Of a stretch of DNA of 64,000 nt, positions 12,124 through 22,677 are shown piece after piece. Position 1 is the first letter of the stretch; every line of letters begins with the position of its first letter. The notes under the pieces were generated by a model. That model saw only the letters and a program-made list of their open reading frames with translations. It had not been told where the DNA came from and ran no database searches. The DNA comes from Gymnothorax reevesii (Eukaryota > Chordata > Actinopteri > Anguilliformes > Muraenidae), in NCBI GenBank assembly GCA_029721435.1, contig CM056574.1, forward strand, positions 3,919,001 through 3,983,000, written 5' to 3'. The translations under genes were made by a program, and so were the position numbers.

Positions 12124-12269
12124 TAAGGGTGTTTATGTGCCGTATTAAACAGCCTTTGCCCCCTTACACTTTCACTGCTCTCATAGCAAACTGGCATCTA
12201 TTTAGGCCTAAAGTATTTAAATTAAATTAGGGCTATTTTATTTATTTGTAACATTGTATTTGTCTACAC

Positions 12270-12376
12270 CCAGATAGCAAGCACCTCCGCTCCGGATCTG
12301 CCCCGGCTCTGAGCCGGATCAGCTGGAGTCGGCACAGAGCCGGGGCAGATCCGGAGCGGAGGTGCTTGCCATCTGG
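12270..12376. repeat. 107-nt near-perfect GC-rich hairpin
   Basis: Two 42-bp arms (12270-12311 and 12335-12376) are reverse complements with one mismatch, separated by 23 bp. Both outer ends read CCAGAT; the arms are unusually GC-rich for this neighbourhood. It could be a tiny palindromic MITE or a transcribed hairpin; nothing in the flanks shows a clear target duplication. Confidence 0.9.
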
Positions 12377-13648
12377 CGCAGTACTTATAACTCACTTGCT
12401 CCAATGGCATCGACTTGTAATTATAGGCCAAGATACGTTGAAAGCATTAACCTGAATATAGCGAATATTTGCGAACCATATCATCCCAACAAAGCAATAG
12501 CCTACGCAATGACGACACCATAGTGTGCCAGTAGCTCATAATAGATTATTGCAAATATTAAAAAGCTGCTATGTCATGACTTTAGCCTCGTCTGGTCAAG
12601 AAAGCTGTATTCTTCGTTTTCTGCTCAAAGAATGTATGAACTCAAAACTTCATTCTTGGCCAGTGTTCTGACGATTTGTGCTACCTCAACTAAAAATACA
12701 ACCTTAGGCGCACCCGATGAGCACACCACGATCGGACAGTCTTTGTTTTCGCTTTAATATTGCTCTATGAAACAGCCCACAGTTGCAAAATTATTTTTGT
12801 TGACTTCTAATAACATTCGCTCATGTTATAATGACCTGGATAAGCAAAGATACAAGTGAAATGCTGCATGTCTAATTTTTACATTTTCCGGAAAAGTTAG
12901 TCATACAAGTATCTTACAATGCTTACAAGTAGGAGGGCAATGTAAAAAATTTAAAGATATAGCTATAAGGATATTTATGATGTCAGTGAAGAAACAAAGC
13001 CCAAGATTTTGTGTCTGTATATGCGCTGAAACGCGAAGCAGCTTGTCTTGATGGGTAGCAGAAAATTGCTTGAAGAACCTGATGAATTGGAACAACTCAA
13101 GAAAATTATATTGCTACATAAATGGCCTAGCTAAGTGTCCGTCTATGGGAAATTTGGCGCCAAAATAGCATGGTAAAATAATTGATGTTGGGACTGATGG
13201 AAGCAGGCTCTTCTAGCATTAAATATTTAGCTAGCCATGATACAGCATCATTGTAGCTACGCACAGTGAATGAAACCAATACCCTCAAACAATATTAAAA
13301 TGGGATCAATGAAAGATTTCGCTTTGTTAAAGACCTTTTTGCTCCGGCATTATGGTTGTCCTTGATTTCTTATTCTGTTGCCTAGTTTACGGCAGAGCTG
13401 TATAGAGAGTAAACCAGGTTAAAAAAATCAAACAGCCAATCAATGCTCATGGTCAGCTCTGAAGGTCCCGCCTCCAAAGTCTAAAAGTCTAATCGGCAAT
13501 CGAGCATATTCTGATATTGCGAGCGTATTTTGACATTGAGAGCGCGTTTTAAACTTAAACAGCACATAATATTGAAATTGCGCGCATTTTGTGTTTGCGA
13601 GCGGCTCGAGAGGGTCTTGAGCGCTCATTTTTTATGTGCTCGAGTTTT

Positions 13649-14351
13649 GAGACCCATTTAACGCCTTATACTAGTATCGTTAATCATTGTTGTTGATGAC
13701 ATTCAAATTTCACATTTGTGTTTGTTTCTGAAACACTGGCCATATCGTGATCCTAGTCACCGGAGACTAGGACTCCGGTACGGCACACATCCGAAAGCGA
13801 AACCCAAACATAAACACAAGCGACCGGTCCATGCGAGTATGAAGTTGCCGTACAGTCGCTTACTGTGTTCGAAGTCCAAAATTAGCATTCATTTTGTGAA
13901 GTATACAATGCAAGAACGCGTAAAACGATTGTACACGCGTTTACGACCAATGCTAACTTTTCGTTTTTGCAATCCCAGATGAGATCAGAGGTTTGTTCGC
14001 GGAAAAGTTAAAAACCCACAAAATCTGGACCGTTTGTGAAAATCATGCCATTGGGTAGGCCTATGTGGAAAATGTATCGATAAGAATATTCGTCCCAAAT
14101 ACGATAACTATGTCTTGTCTCTCTTTCACAAATTGGCTGTTGAAATAAGAAGTGAAACAAGTAGTTTTCTGCACTAGCTCCGGTGCAATTTACTTCTCAT
14201 ACGTGGCAGCTGATTAGCCAATCGCTCGCGAGTTTTATAGAGAGATCTGAAAGTGTCTAGTTTCCTCATTTTTTTGCCAATATGACATACAATTACGAAG
14301 TTAAATGCTGGATTTGTGAAATACAGGCAATAATACATGTCTACACGGTTT
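13649..14351. other. Unassigned stretch
   Basis: No convincing gene. An 88-codon open frame at 13716-13982 is basic (Lys/His/Arg rich) and has no family resemblance. A short palindrome CCTAGTC/GACTAGG lies near 13753. Confidence 0.35.
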
Positions 14352-14533
14352 ATTATCCCCCGCCAACACAAATTGTGAAGGGGATATAGGTTTGACCTCC
14401 ATCAGTCCGTCCGAGAGAAAGGGGACATCTTAGAAAGTATTACAGATAGGACAACTAAATTTTGTGTGTAGCCTCAGACCATAAAGGCCTTGATGGAGTT
14501 CGAAAATAAGAAGCACACGATTGGCGGGGGATG
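14352..14533. mobile_element. Small MITE with TATCCCCCGCCAA-type ends
   Basis: The left end TATCCCCCGCCAA and right end TTGGCGGGGGAT are inverted repeats enclosing about 155 bp with no coding potential. A comparable pair of ends occurs at 63536-63629, so this is a dispersed family. Confidence 0.6.
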
Positions 14534-14740
14534 TTGTTGATCATGTCGACTTGTTTTTTTTCTAACTTGGTAGACCTTTAAACGGGCTGGCGCATGATGC
14601 CGCATGGTTTTCAGCAGCTTTGATTTTGAATTGAAATCATGGAGCAAATATAGCTGCATTTAGCGCGCGAAGGTTTAAAACCGAAAGACACTCAATTTAA
14701 TGACTCTCAATATAAAATTCTTATATCAGTTACTTTATTA

Positions 14741-15099
14741 CCAGGTACACACCACAAGATAATCGGGCTGATTTTTGTTTTGATCTCCCCCTTCCGATCA
14801 AAGCCAGCAACGGCCCGATTGTCTGATGTTTGCAAACAACATCGTGTCTGATTTTCCTGTGGTGTGGGGTGTGTTAAGACTGATTTTGTCCGGTCTGATC
14901 CGCTTGGAAGGCCTTGGAAGGAGAGATCATAAATAATGAACATGTTTAATATTTGCGATTAGAAGTCCTGTAGTGTGTGAGGTGCTCCACACACCATAAG
15001 ATCAGAAGAGAGATCTTGTGCGATCTGTCTTTTATCATCGAGTGTGTGGTCTCTAAATCTGTGAAGGTCTGAAGACTCCTGTAATGTGTGCCAGCCTTA
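14741..15099. mobile_element. Two adjoining hAT-like MITE fragments
   Basis: End-like sequences with the shared theme CACAC(C/A)ACAAGAT recur: ACCAGGTACACACCACAAGA at the left, CTGTAGTGTGTGAGGTGC near 14971, CCACACACCATAAGATC directly after it, and a right end CTGTAATGTGTGCCAGCC. This looks like two related short elements end to end. The hAT label is by resemblance to common fish MITE ends. Confidence 0.5.
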
Positions 15100-15712
15100 A
15101 CTTTCAAATGGAATACAATAGTGCAGCACTTCTGATAGAAAATTTTACCCACATGCTTCACAATTGTAACATTAATATTACTTCCTGTTTATATTATGAA
15201 AATTTACTGCTTGACATCATCTCATACATAATGTAACTTATTATTATACCAAGCACTTATTTGCGGGTTTAAGTGGAATGTCACAGATTCATGTTTGAGT
15301 ACTTCAGTAGAAAGTGAAAATTGCAGTTACTCAATACAATATATGGTTATATACCTGCATTATAATTCATTGTGTTTAGTCTCTTTTTGACTGCTGGAAC
15401 TGAAATCATGCTCCCATTGTGTAGTACAGACAAAGTTTGTAAATATCTTTCTCTGGTATGATTGATCCAAATAGTTATACAATTGAGCCTTTCTGGTCTA
15501 GCAATTTGGTGAGCTGGAACAGAATTCTTTAGTTTGGTTTACGTTGACAGATGAGAGAGAATATAAAAAAATGTAAAAAACTTAGATTGCTGGAATCATC
15601 CAAAATCTGTGGAGAAAGTATTTCTTTCATCTCGATTGTCCAGTTTAAAGTTGAAATCCCTTCCTCCATTTCCCTACAGGAGCTGCACTTCTGAACACAT
15701 CAGATCAGCAGA
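15100..15712 (+). other. Upstream or intronic sequence of the zinc-finger gene
   Basis: AT-rich non-coding sequence. It ends in a polypyrimidine tract and TCCCTACAG (AG at 15678-15679), a good splice acceptor 33 bp before the ATG at 15713, so the coding exon probably begins at 15680 with a short 5' untranslated piece. No upstream exon is recognisable. Confidence 0.5.
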
Positions 15713-17596
15713 ATGATGCAGGCAGGAGTCCGTCTGAGACAGGACACTGAGACGACCCTACCAGAGCTCCCCGCGCAGCACAGGATCAGAGAGAAAGAAG
15801 AGGACCTACATGGACTGGAGTCTGTCCACATGGCAGAGTCAGAGACAAAATGCACTGCACCAGGACTAGACTCATTGGAGCCAGTTTGTGTTTCTGCAAA
15901 CAGCAGGGTCAGTGATTTACATCACACACAAGCATCACTGATAAAAACAGAAGCTGATCTGAGCCCCTGCAACACTGGAGAACTAATGACCAAGAGCCTA
16001 GACTTAACAGAACTGGCCTATGAAACCCATCTGCATCCTGACCAGATCAAAACTGAGACAGATTATGGAGACTATATTAAGGTTGAACACGTTAATGTCT
16101 TGCAAGACGTTGTGTGTGTTGATATTAAATGTGATGAAGTGAAGTTTGAATCCAGTGAAGGTACAGTGAGTGATCTCATGAATACTGAGCTTAATGTAGC
16201 CGGTGTTGATGGGAAAGGCCAGAGAGAACCATGGCAGTGTGCAGGAGAGCCCAACACAAACAACAAAAAATCAGGGAAAAAACGGTCAAAATTAATCCAA
16301 GGTGTGGGAATAGATATAATGGAAATAACCCAGCCCTTCTCTCGGCATGAGAAGTGTTTTATGCATAAATCTCATTTAAATGACCTACTAAGAATACATG
16401 CAGATAAAAAGCCCTACAAATGTGATCAGCGTGAGAATAGTTTTGTTCATAAATCTAAATTAAAATCCCACCAGAGATTTAATTCTGGTGAAAAGCCCTA
16501 CAAATGTGATCCGTGTCAAAAGACCTTTTCTCAGAAAATCCATTTAAATTCCCACCACAGAATTCATGCAGGTGAAAAGCCCTACGAATGTGATCAGTGT
16601 GAAAAGAGCTTTGTTCATAAATCTAATTTAAAATCCCATCAGAGAATTCATTCAGGTGAAAAACCCTACAAATGTGATCAGTGTGAGAAGAGTTTTGTTC
16701 ATCAATCTAAATTAAAATCCCACCAGAGATTTCATTCAGGTGAAAAGCCCTACAAATGTCATCAGTGTGAGAAGTGTTTTGTTCGTAATTCTGATTTAAA
16801 TTCCCACCAGAAAATTCATACAGGTGAAAAGCCCCACAGATGTCATCAGTGTGAAAAGAGCTTTTCTCAGAAGAGCGATTTAATTTCCCACCAGAGAATT
16901 CATACGGGTGAAAAGCCCTACACATGTGATCAGTGTGAGAAGGGTTTTTCACAGAAAAGCAATTTAAATTCCCACCAGAGAATTCATACAGGTGAAAGGC
17001 CCTACAAATGTGATCAGTGTGAGAAGAGTTTTTCTCTGAAAAGCTATTTATATTCCCACCAGAAAATTCATTCAGGTGAAAAGCCCTACAAATGTGATCA
17101 GTGTGAGAAGAGTTTTTCTCTGAAAAGCTATTTATATTCCCACCAGAAAATTCATACAGGTAAAAAGCCCTACAAATGTGATCAGTGTGAGAAGAGCTTT
17201 TCTCGGAAATCCCATTTAATTTCCCACCAGAGAATTCATACAGGTGAAAAGCCCTACAAATGTGATCAGTGTGAGAAGAGCTTTTCTCAGAAATCCCATT
17301 TAATTTCCCACCAGAAATTTCATACAGGTGAAAAGCCCTACAAATGTGATCAGTGTGAGAAGAGCTTTTCTCAGAAATCCCATTTAATTTCCCACCAGAA
17401 ATTTCATACAGGTGAAAAGCCCTACAAATGTGATCAGTGTGAGAAGAGCTTTTCTCAGAAATCCCATTTAATTTCCCACCAGAAATTTCATACAGGTGAA
17501 AAGCCCTACAAATGTGATCAGTGTGAGAAGAGTTTTTCTCAGAAATCTAAATTAATGTCCCATAAGAGAATTCATACAGGTGATCTTCGGTGTTAA
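15713..17596 (+). CDS. C2H2 zinc-finger protein, truncated by a LINE insertion
   Basis: A 627-residue frame. Residues 1 to about 200 are acidic, without a recognisable KRAB, SCAN or BTB domain; residues about 205-250 hold two degenerate fingers (one lacks its second Cys and last His). Then come 13 intact C2H2 fingers with TGEKPYKC linkers, up to the stop. Such tandem-finger proteins are nuclear DNA-binding regulators; the target is unknown. Fingers 11-13 are identical copies. The frame runs off the finger array into LINE sequence: the junction is at GTGA (17580-17583), and the protein ends a few LINE-encoded residues later. More finger remnants continue at 23891, so the original gene was longer. 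It might still be expressed as a shortened protein, or may be a pseudogene. Confidence 0.85.
   Translation: MMQAGVRLRQDTETTLPELPAQHRIREKEEDLHGLESVHMAESETKCTAPGLDSLEPVCVSANSRVSDLHHTQASLIKTEADLSPCNTGELMTKSLDLTELAYETHLHPDQIKTETDYGDYIKVEHVNVLQDVVCVDIKCDEVKFESSEGTVSDLMNTELNVAGVDGKGQREPWQCAGEPNTNNKKSGKKRSKLIQGVGIDIMEITQPFSRHEKCFMHKSHLNDLLRIHADKKPYKCDQRENSFVHKSKLKSHQRFNSGEKPYKCDPCQKTFSQKIHLNSHHRIHAGEKPYECDQCEKSFVHKSNLKSHQRIHSGEKPYKCDQCEKSFVHQSKLKSHQRFHSGEKPYKCHQCEKCFVRNSDLNSHQKIHTGEKPHRCHQCEKSFSQKSDLISHQRIHTGEKPYTCDQCEKGFSQKSNLNSHQRIHTGERPYKCDQCEKSFSLKSYLYSHQKIHSGEKPYKCDQCEKSFSLKSYLYSHQKIHTGKKPYKCDQCEKSFSRKSHLISHQRIHTGEKPYKCDQCEKSFSQKSHLISHQKFHTGEKPYKCDQCEKSFSQKSHLISHQKFHTGEKPYKCDQCEKSFSQKSHLISHQKFHTGEKPYKCDQCEKSFSQKSKLMSHKRIHTGDLRC
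17243..17494 (+). repeat. Three identical 84-bp zinc-finger units
   Basis: Copies starting at 17243, 17327 and 17411 (GGTGAAAAGCCC) appear identical base for base and encode fingers 11, 12 and 13 with the same recognition-helix residues. This indicates very recent duplication or gene conversion within the array. Confidence 0.9.
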
Positions 17597-20432
17597 TTTG
17601 GACTTGCAGATATTTTTTTAGACGCTTTAAGTATTCTTTCTTGACTCCTTCCCTCATTTTCTTTTGTTCTAGTGTTGCACTTTCTTCTATTCCCAGATAT
17701 TTGTATGCGGAGTCCTTGGCCAGATCTGCAATACAACTTTCCTCCCCCAGCAGAATATTGTCTGTCACTACCTTCTTACCTTTCCTAATTGTACATTTAG
17801 AGCTCTTTTCCAGACCAAATTCCAGACTAATGTCCTTGGAGAACTTATAAACTGCTCCAACAAGTTGGCCAAGTTTTTGTTCTGACTCAGCATAGAGCTT
17901 TAGGTCATCCATGAATAGAAAATGGTTCACTCTCTTGTTACCTTCTCTGCTTCTACTTCTGCTGAGGTCGTAACTGATGTCGTAGCTTTTGAGTAGCTTG
18001 CTGGGAGGGTCCATGGTGAGGCAGAATAGGAGCGCTGACAGGCTGTCTCCTTGGAAGATTCCTCTCTGAACTTGGGCATCTGGGATTATTGTGTGTCCCT
18101 CTGAGTATTTTAGGGTAATGGTGGTTTTCCACTTAGTCATTTGAGTCCCAAGGAAGGATCTCATTTCTTTATTGATGTTGTATAGTTCCAGGCATCTCAG
18201 TATCCAGGAATGTGGCACACTGTCAAATGCCTTTTGATAGTCAGTCCATGCCATGCTAAGGTTTCGCTGTCTTCTTTTGTAGTCATCAAGGATAGCCTTA
18301 TTGATCAAGAGTTGGTCCTTAGTTCCGAGCCTTTTTCTTATGCATCCCTTTTGTTCGTTTTCCAGGTAGTTTCCCTCATGAAGATGTTCATAAATTGCAT
18401 CAGCTATGATCCCTGTAAGCCACTTGTATGTTGTTGTCAGACAACATATTGGTCTGTATTTATTAGGTAGCTGCGTATCAGTACTCTTCGGTATCAGGTT
18501 GGTATTACCAGTGGTTAGCCATTCAGGATATTCTTCTCCTTTCAGTAGTTTAGTAAAGGCTATGACATAGCGGCAGTGTAGAGCCGTCATTTTCTTCAAC
18601 CAGAAATTTGGGATTTTGTCTATTCCTGGCATCTTAAAGTTACAATATTTGTTGGTTTTCTTCCTTATTTCTTCTTCTGCCATTACATTTGTGGGCATTT
18701 GTTGTTTGTCTCTGTTTTTTTCTTTAGTGATTTCAGCCCACTGGTTCTCCTGATGTTGTTTTGGGTCTTCAAATAGTGGCCTCCAGTATCCTTCTATTTG
18801 TTCCCTCGTTGGTGGTTCTCGGACTTCAATAGAGTCTTTCGCTATAGTTCTATAGACTGTTCTTGGGTTTTCAGTAAACTGCTTATTGATCTGTTTCGAT
18901 ATTATTTTTCTGTCCTTATTCTTTATTTGTGCAGCTAAGGCTTTAATCAGAGCTTGGTGTTCTGCCAGGCGTCCAATAAGCTGGTCGTTGCTTATGTTAT
19001 ATCTTCTTTTTATTGTGTTAATTTTACGGGTGAGATTCTTTGTATGTTTTTGCTCATTTCTAAAAGTCGCAATTTGAGAGATTTCAGTTCTCAGCTTGTG
19101 GATTTTCTGATTTAGCTTCTTTTTCCCGGGTGGTTCGGTCTTAATTTTCCTGTTCCCGTTTTCTCTGCTTTCTTTATGTTTTGGGGTTAGCTTAGTCTGT
19201 ATAAACTATGCAGCTCCGTAGTTTACATAATTCAACTCCGTGAGCGTGGCGTCTGCTGTAACCAGTCTTCCAAGGCCAGCGTTCACCCTGCATAATAATG
19301 CTTTGAACTTTTTGTTTTCTTTTAATTTAATCAGTTTAGGACGTTCTATCATGCTCATTGTTCAGGTTTCTTCAATTTTGTTGGCTAGTTGTTCTTCCAA
19401 CTCTAATTGCTCTAACTCTGTGCGCGGCAGCAGCTCTCCTGATTCCTGAGTTGGTATGGGGCTCCTTTGACACTGTCCCTCAGGAGTTTGTGATTGCTCC
19501 ATTTCTGGTTCAGTGTCCGCCAAAGTATCTGCCGCTGGGGAGGCAGGTGGCCCAAGTGAGGTTGCCCTGGGGAGTAGTTCTTGAGGATCTTTTGGCTGTC
19601 GTTCTGGCATCCCTAGGGGCTCAGCACAGGGACAGATTGTATTGCTGATTAAGTTAATTACTTCCGCTCGCATCCACTCTAATTCCTTTTCTGTGAAGTA
19701 TTTTTGTAATCGGGTGTTGTGTCTTTGAGTGGTGAGTTTGCTTCTGGGTATGTCTTGTTTACTAGGGCAGTGGTGATGGAAGATCCGTTGCCATTCTTGA
19801 CATCTTTCTCTCTGATTGATGTATTTTGCTTTTGCATACTCTGTCGCCCAGAGCAACACCCATTTCTCCTCCATTGTCCATTGGCTCCGTGCAAATTTTT
19901 GCTGGTCTTTCTCTCCTCTGGCTTGGAAATCCGTTTCCGCTTGTTTACGAGCCTCCTCCTTAATCTTTGTCATTTCTTCATTTGTCAGATACCTATGAAT
20001 TTGGGAAGCGATTGAGGCTAGATTGGCGGTCGTGGTGGCTCCCTTCTTCTCAGGTGGTAGGTCCGCTTCCTTTATTTGCTCCTCAAATACAATGTTCTTC
20101 CGCCTGCCCCACTTCTCATGCCTAGAGTAGGCGAAGCAGTGGAAAATTTCTCTCTTCTCCTCGATGGACCAGGTTATAATTTCATATTTTCGTTTATTCC
20201 TTTTACTTGTCCTTCGACAATCCTGTTTCTGGGGCCCAAGGTCAGTTCGTAGCTGACCTAATGGGATACCCAGCTGAGTGCTTGCAGAGGAGGGACTAAT
20301 CTCCGTAGCACAGAGAGAAGTGGCACTATGATATTCCTCACACGCCCTAGTGCCGAGGCGTAATGTGGGGACCTTTTTATCCTGGGCGACGTCCGGCCAG
20401 TATATTTTATCCTTACTTGATTTCTTGTCCAT
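17584..20432 (-). pseudogene. R4/Dong LINE ORF, N-terminal and RT portion (inverted)
   Basis: Reading leftward from ATG at 20432: an N-terminal region with two Trp-rich, Myb-like blocks (WSIEEKREIFHCFAY and WTMEEKWVLLWATEY), a Pro/Glu-rich linker, then the RT. RT landmarks are KYRPICCLTT, WTDYQKAFDSVPHSWIL, GIFQGDSLSALLFCL and the active-site box FLFMDDLKLYA. The frame is continuous except for two in-frame stops, TGA at 19362-19364 and TAG at 19206-19208, so the copy is inactive. The RT is cut at the [12 protein letters not shown] block, exactly where the plus-strand continuation begins. RT residues DD are intact. Role: target-primed reverse transcription of the element's own RNA. Confidence 0.9.
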
Positions 20433-20712
20433 ATTTATTTTGTGGAATTTTTAGTCGGGGTTCGCTCCAATGGAGTATGAAGCGTCCTCATACAAGGATT
20501 TCTCCTGGTAAACCCCTTGACAGTGGGACCGAAGGCACTCGAGGCTTGTGCCTAGTATGAGTTTCCACAACCCACCTAAAAAATATCTGCAAGTCCGAAT
20601 TAACACCAAAGAACAAGATCACTGCCATAAACCAATTTGCAATCCCTGTGGTGACCTACGGTTTTGGCATAATAGACTGGCCGCAAGGTGAGCTGGACAA
20701 GCTACATATTAA

Positions 20713-22677
20713 CCCCTTTCTGCAGATGTAGATGCCCGCGTCTATAGACCTGCAAATTGGAAGCACGCTGTTACTGTACTCGATCACTAGATTGCACCCC
20801 CGGATCAGTTATTGAATGTTCACAAGCAAGCAGACCTCGAACGCGGTTCTGAATACGGTGAAGTTCACTCCACTCCCTGTTTTTTGAGAGCTGCATGAAT
20901 TAAACTCCTCAGCTAAGCCTGATGTGCAAACTGGTCAGTATCCTTGCCCATAGTGTCGATTCAGCAGTTTAAAAAAACGATATCTTGACACAGAAAAAAT
21001 CGTTATCCTTTGTAGCAAACAGCTTAGCCACAGTGAGCTAACAGTATTCCAATTAGTAGTTCAGAAAAATCAGTTTTCTGAGGCAAAAAAATCGACATGG
21101 TATTGATTCTCTCACATTCTATTGCCTATTACAGTTGTCCCATACAAAAAAAAAATTGTAGTTCCCTACCGTGGATTTACGCGTAGATTCCTTCATTGAC
21201 AAATCCAGCGCTTCCTAATATCCACCCGAGTACTGGCGTTGATAGCCAATCACTCAACCATACACTCAAGCTCTTCTGCGTAATTGTAGAGTTACACTTC
21301 ATGGCCTCGTGAAGTTTCCCTGATAACAATGTATTGATTGGCTCGTTTCTTATCCAATTCCCGAGTGTTTAAACATTTTAGAGTAAGTGAAACACATTGA
21401 TTGGACAAACACAGAGCATACAAACCAATGCGTATCAGCAGGCTCGGTTGTATCCTGTCTACGTTATGCACATTACGCGGCTAAAATAGACGGGATTTAT
21501 AGAAAATCGGTTCGCAAAACTGGCCTTGAAGTGTTCAGTTACATTACAGGATTTAAATGAGAACGATATGCTCTATTGGAATTATTTCGAATGAAACTGG
21601 ACCGGAGGGTTCTTGCTACTGGATACATCGGTCTCTATTTTATACAGTCAATGTCTCTGGAGGAGGGATTCACGAAAAAGGTCAGGCTGCTATTTTTGTT
21701 TGTTTTTTTTTTCTGTTTCGGAATGTATATGTACTCAACAAAGTCGAATGTCGAGGTTTTTTTCCTGTTTAAAACGCGAACTGCCTGTGCATTTTGGTGT
21801 GGACCCCCGGTACGTTCATTGCACGTTTCTTTTGAATCGGGAGACGCAATGGATTTGATATTCCCTGAAAGTGGAGTGTCTGTTCAGTTAAAATAAGGTA
21901 TATTTCAGAATTCAGATATTACTGAGTTAGTGAGGTGTACTTGCTCCTTATAAGTGTTGAAATGGGTTCTTGAGCTTTGAAGAGGGGACTGGTAGCTTTC
22001 ATTACAGGGTGAATGTTCTGACCGTTTAATTAGCAGTTTATTTAATGCGTGTTTGTGCTGGCTTTGAAGAAAAATGGCCAAAACTCTAAACTTTATTATG
22101 GAGAAAAGGCATGTTTCGTATTTGGAGAGGTTACTTGTGACCACTGATATTCAACTGCACTGATATTGATAAATTCATACTAAACTCAACCAGAAAATCA
22201 TTCGTTCATATTAAATTTCATGCCTTAAAGCTTTAATTGTGTTAAATACATGATTTTTTTTAATGATTTGACAGCAAATCTTTTTGAGACTTTGGGGAGA
22301 CACTTGGGTAGCTGTATAATTTGGCTAATAGCATGTAGGTAATCTAGAATGTAATGTTGAAGATGAATTCTACTTGTGCTCAAGGAGTTTATGATACCAG
22401 AAATGTATAGTTTTAAGCCCCAGCAGTTTTTCAATCGTCAGCATTATTTTTTTTGCAATTTCAATGGTGAATTCTCATGAAGATTTTTTATGTTTGCTGC
22501 TCATTTTCTCTACCAAAATCATGAAAATAAACTGAAATACAATGTAATTCTAAATGCTGTAAGTGTCTTTCCTGAATTGAGCCACATTTTTCCTCTTTGT
22601 GAAGCTTAAATCTTGAATTATACAGCATTAAAGTGGGTAACCCATAAATAGCCAAATTTGGCTTCTGCACAAAGGGG
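20713..22677. mobile_element. TTAA-flanked element, piggyBac-like, nested in the LINE
   Basis: Ends are CCCCTTTCTGCAGA on the left and, in reverse complement, CCCCTTTGTGCAGA on the right. Both sides are flanked by TTAA (20709-20712 and 22678-22681). TTAA targeting and CCC(T)-type ends are the piggyBac signature; Kolobok/Looper elements also use TTAA. No transposase frame is visible in 1965 bp, so it is non-autonomous. Removing it with one TTAA makes the LINE reading frame continuous across the site. Confidence 0.85.
21576..21896 (+). CDS. Possible 106-residue membrane-anchored ORF inside the TTAA element
   Basis: I do not recognise this protein. The frame has a short basic N-terminus, an aromatic segment (YIGLYFIQS), then a strongly hydrophobic stretch at residues about 38-56 (LFLFVFFFCFGMYMY) flanked by KK and K residues, like a type II signal anchor, and a neutral tail. 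A splice-acceptor-like ACATTACAG lies just upstream (about 21550) and a donor-like AAG|GTATAT at the end, so it might be a host exon carried by the transposon. Chance is equally possible. Codon context gives no strong support. Confidence 0.25.
   Translation: MELFRMKLDRRVLATGYIGLYFIQSMSLEEGFTKKVRLLFLFVFFFCFGMYMYSTKSNVEVFFLFKTRTACAFWCGPPVRSLHVSFESGDAMDLIFPESGVSVQLK

Larger units (their letters stand above)
10064..13648. mobile_element. 3.6-kb foldback-type DNA element with ~440-480 bp inverted repeats
   Basis: The left arm (10064 to about 10540) and right arm (about 13210-13648) are reverse complements. Shared landmarks from outside inward are CAAGACCCTCTC, TTTCAATATTATGTGCT, GATTGGCTGTTTGAT, a CCCATTTAATATTGTTTGA-type block, and TAGCTAGCTAAATATTT. 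The outer parts contain short degenerate subterminal repeats of the type AAAATGTGCTCGC, common in transposase-binding ends. There is no transposase frame inside, so it is non-autonomous. Target duplication is unclear because the left end abuts an A-rich LINE tail. The element is interrupted by a Harbinger-type element. Confidence 0.85.

Noticed and set aside
13716..13982. 88-codon basic ORF
   Set aside because: No start context, family resemblance or neighbouring exons support it.
17590..20015. Several plus-strand ORFs of 60-98 codons
   Set aside because: They are antisense shadows of the inverted R4/Dong LINE reading frame.
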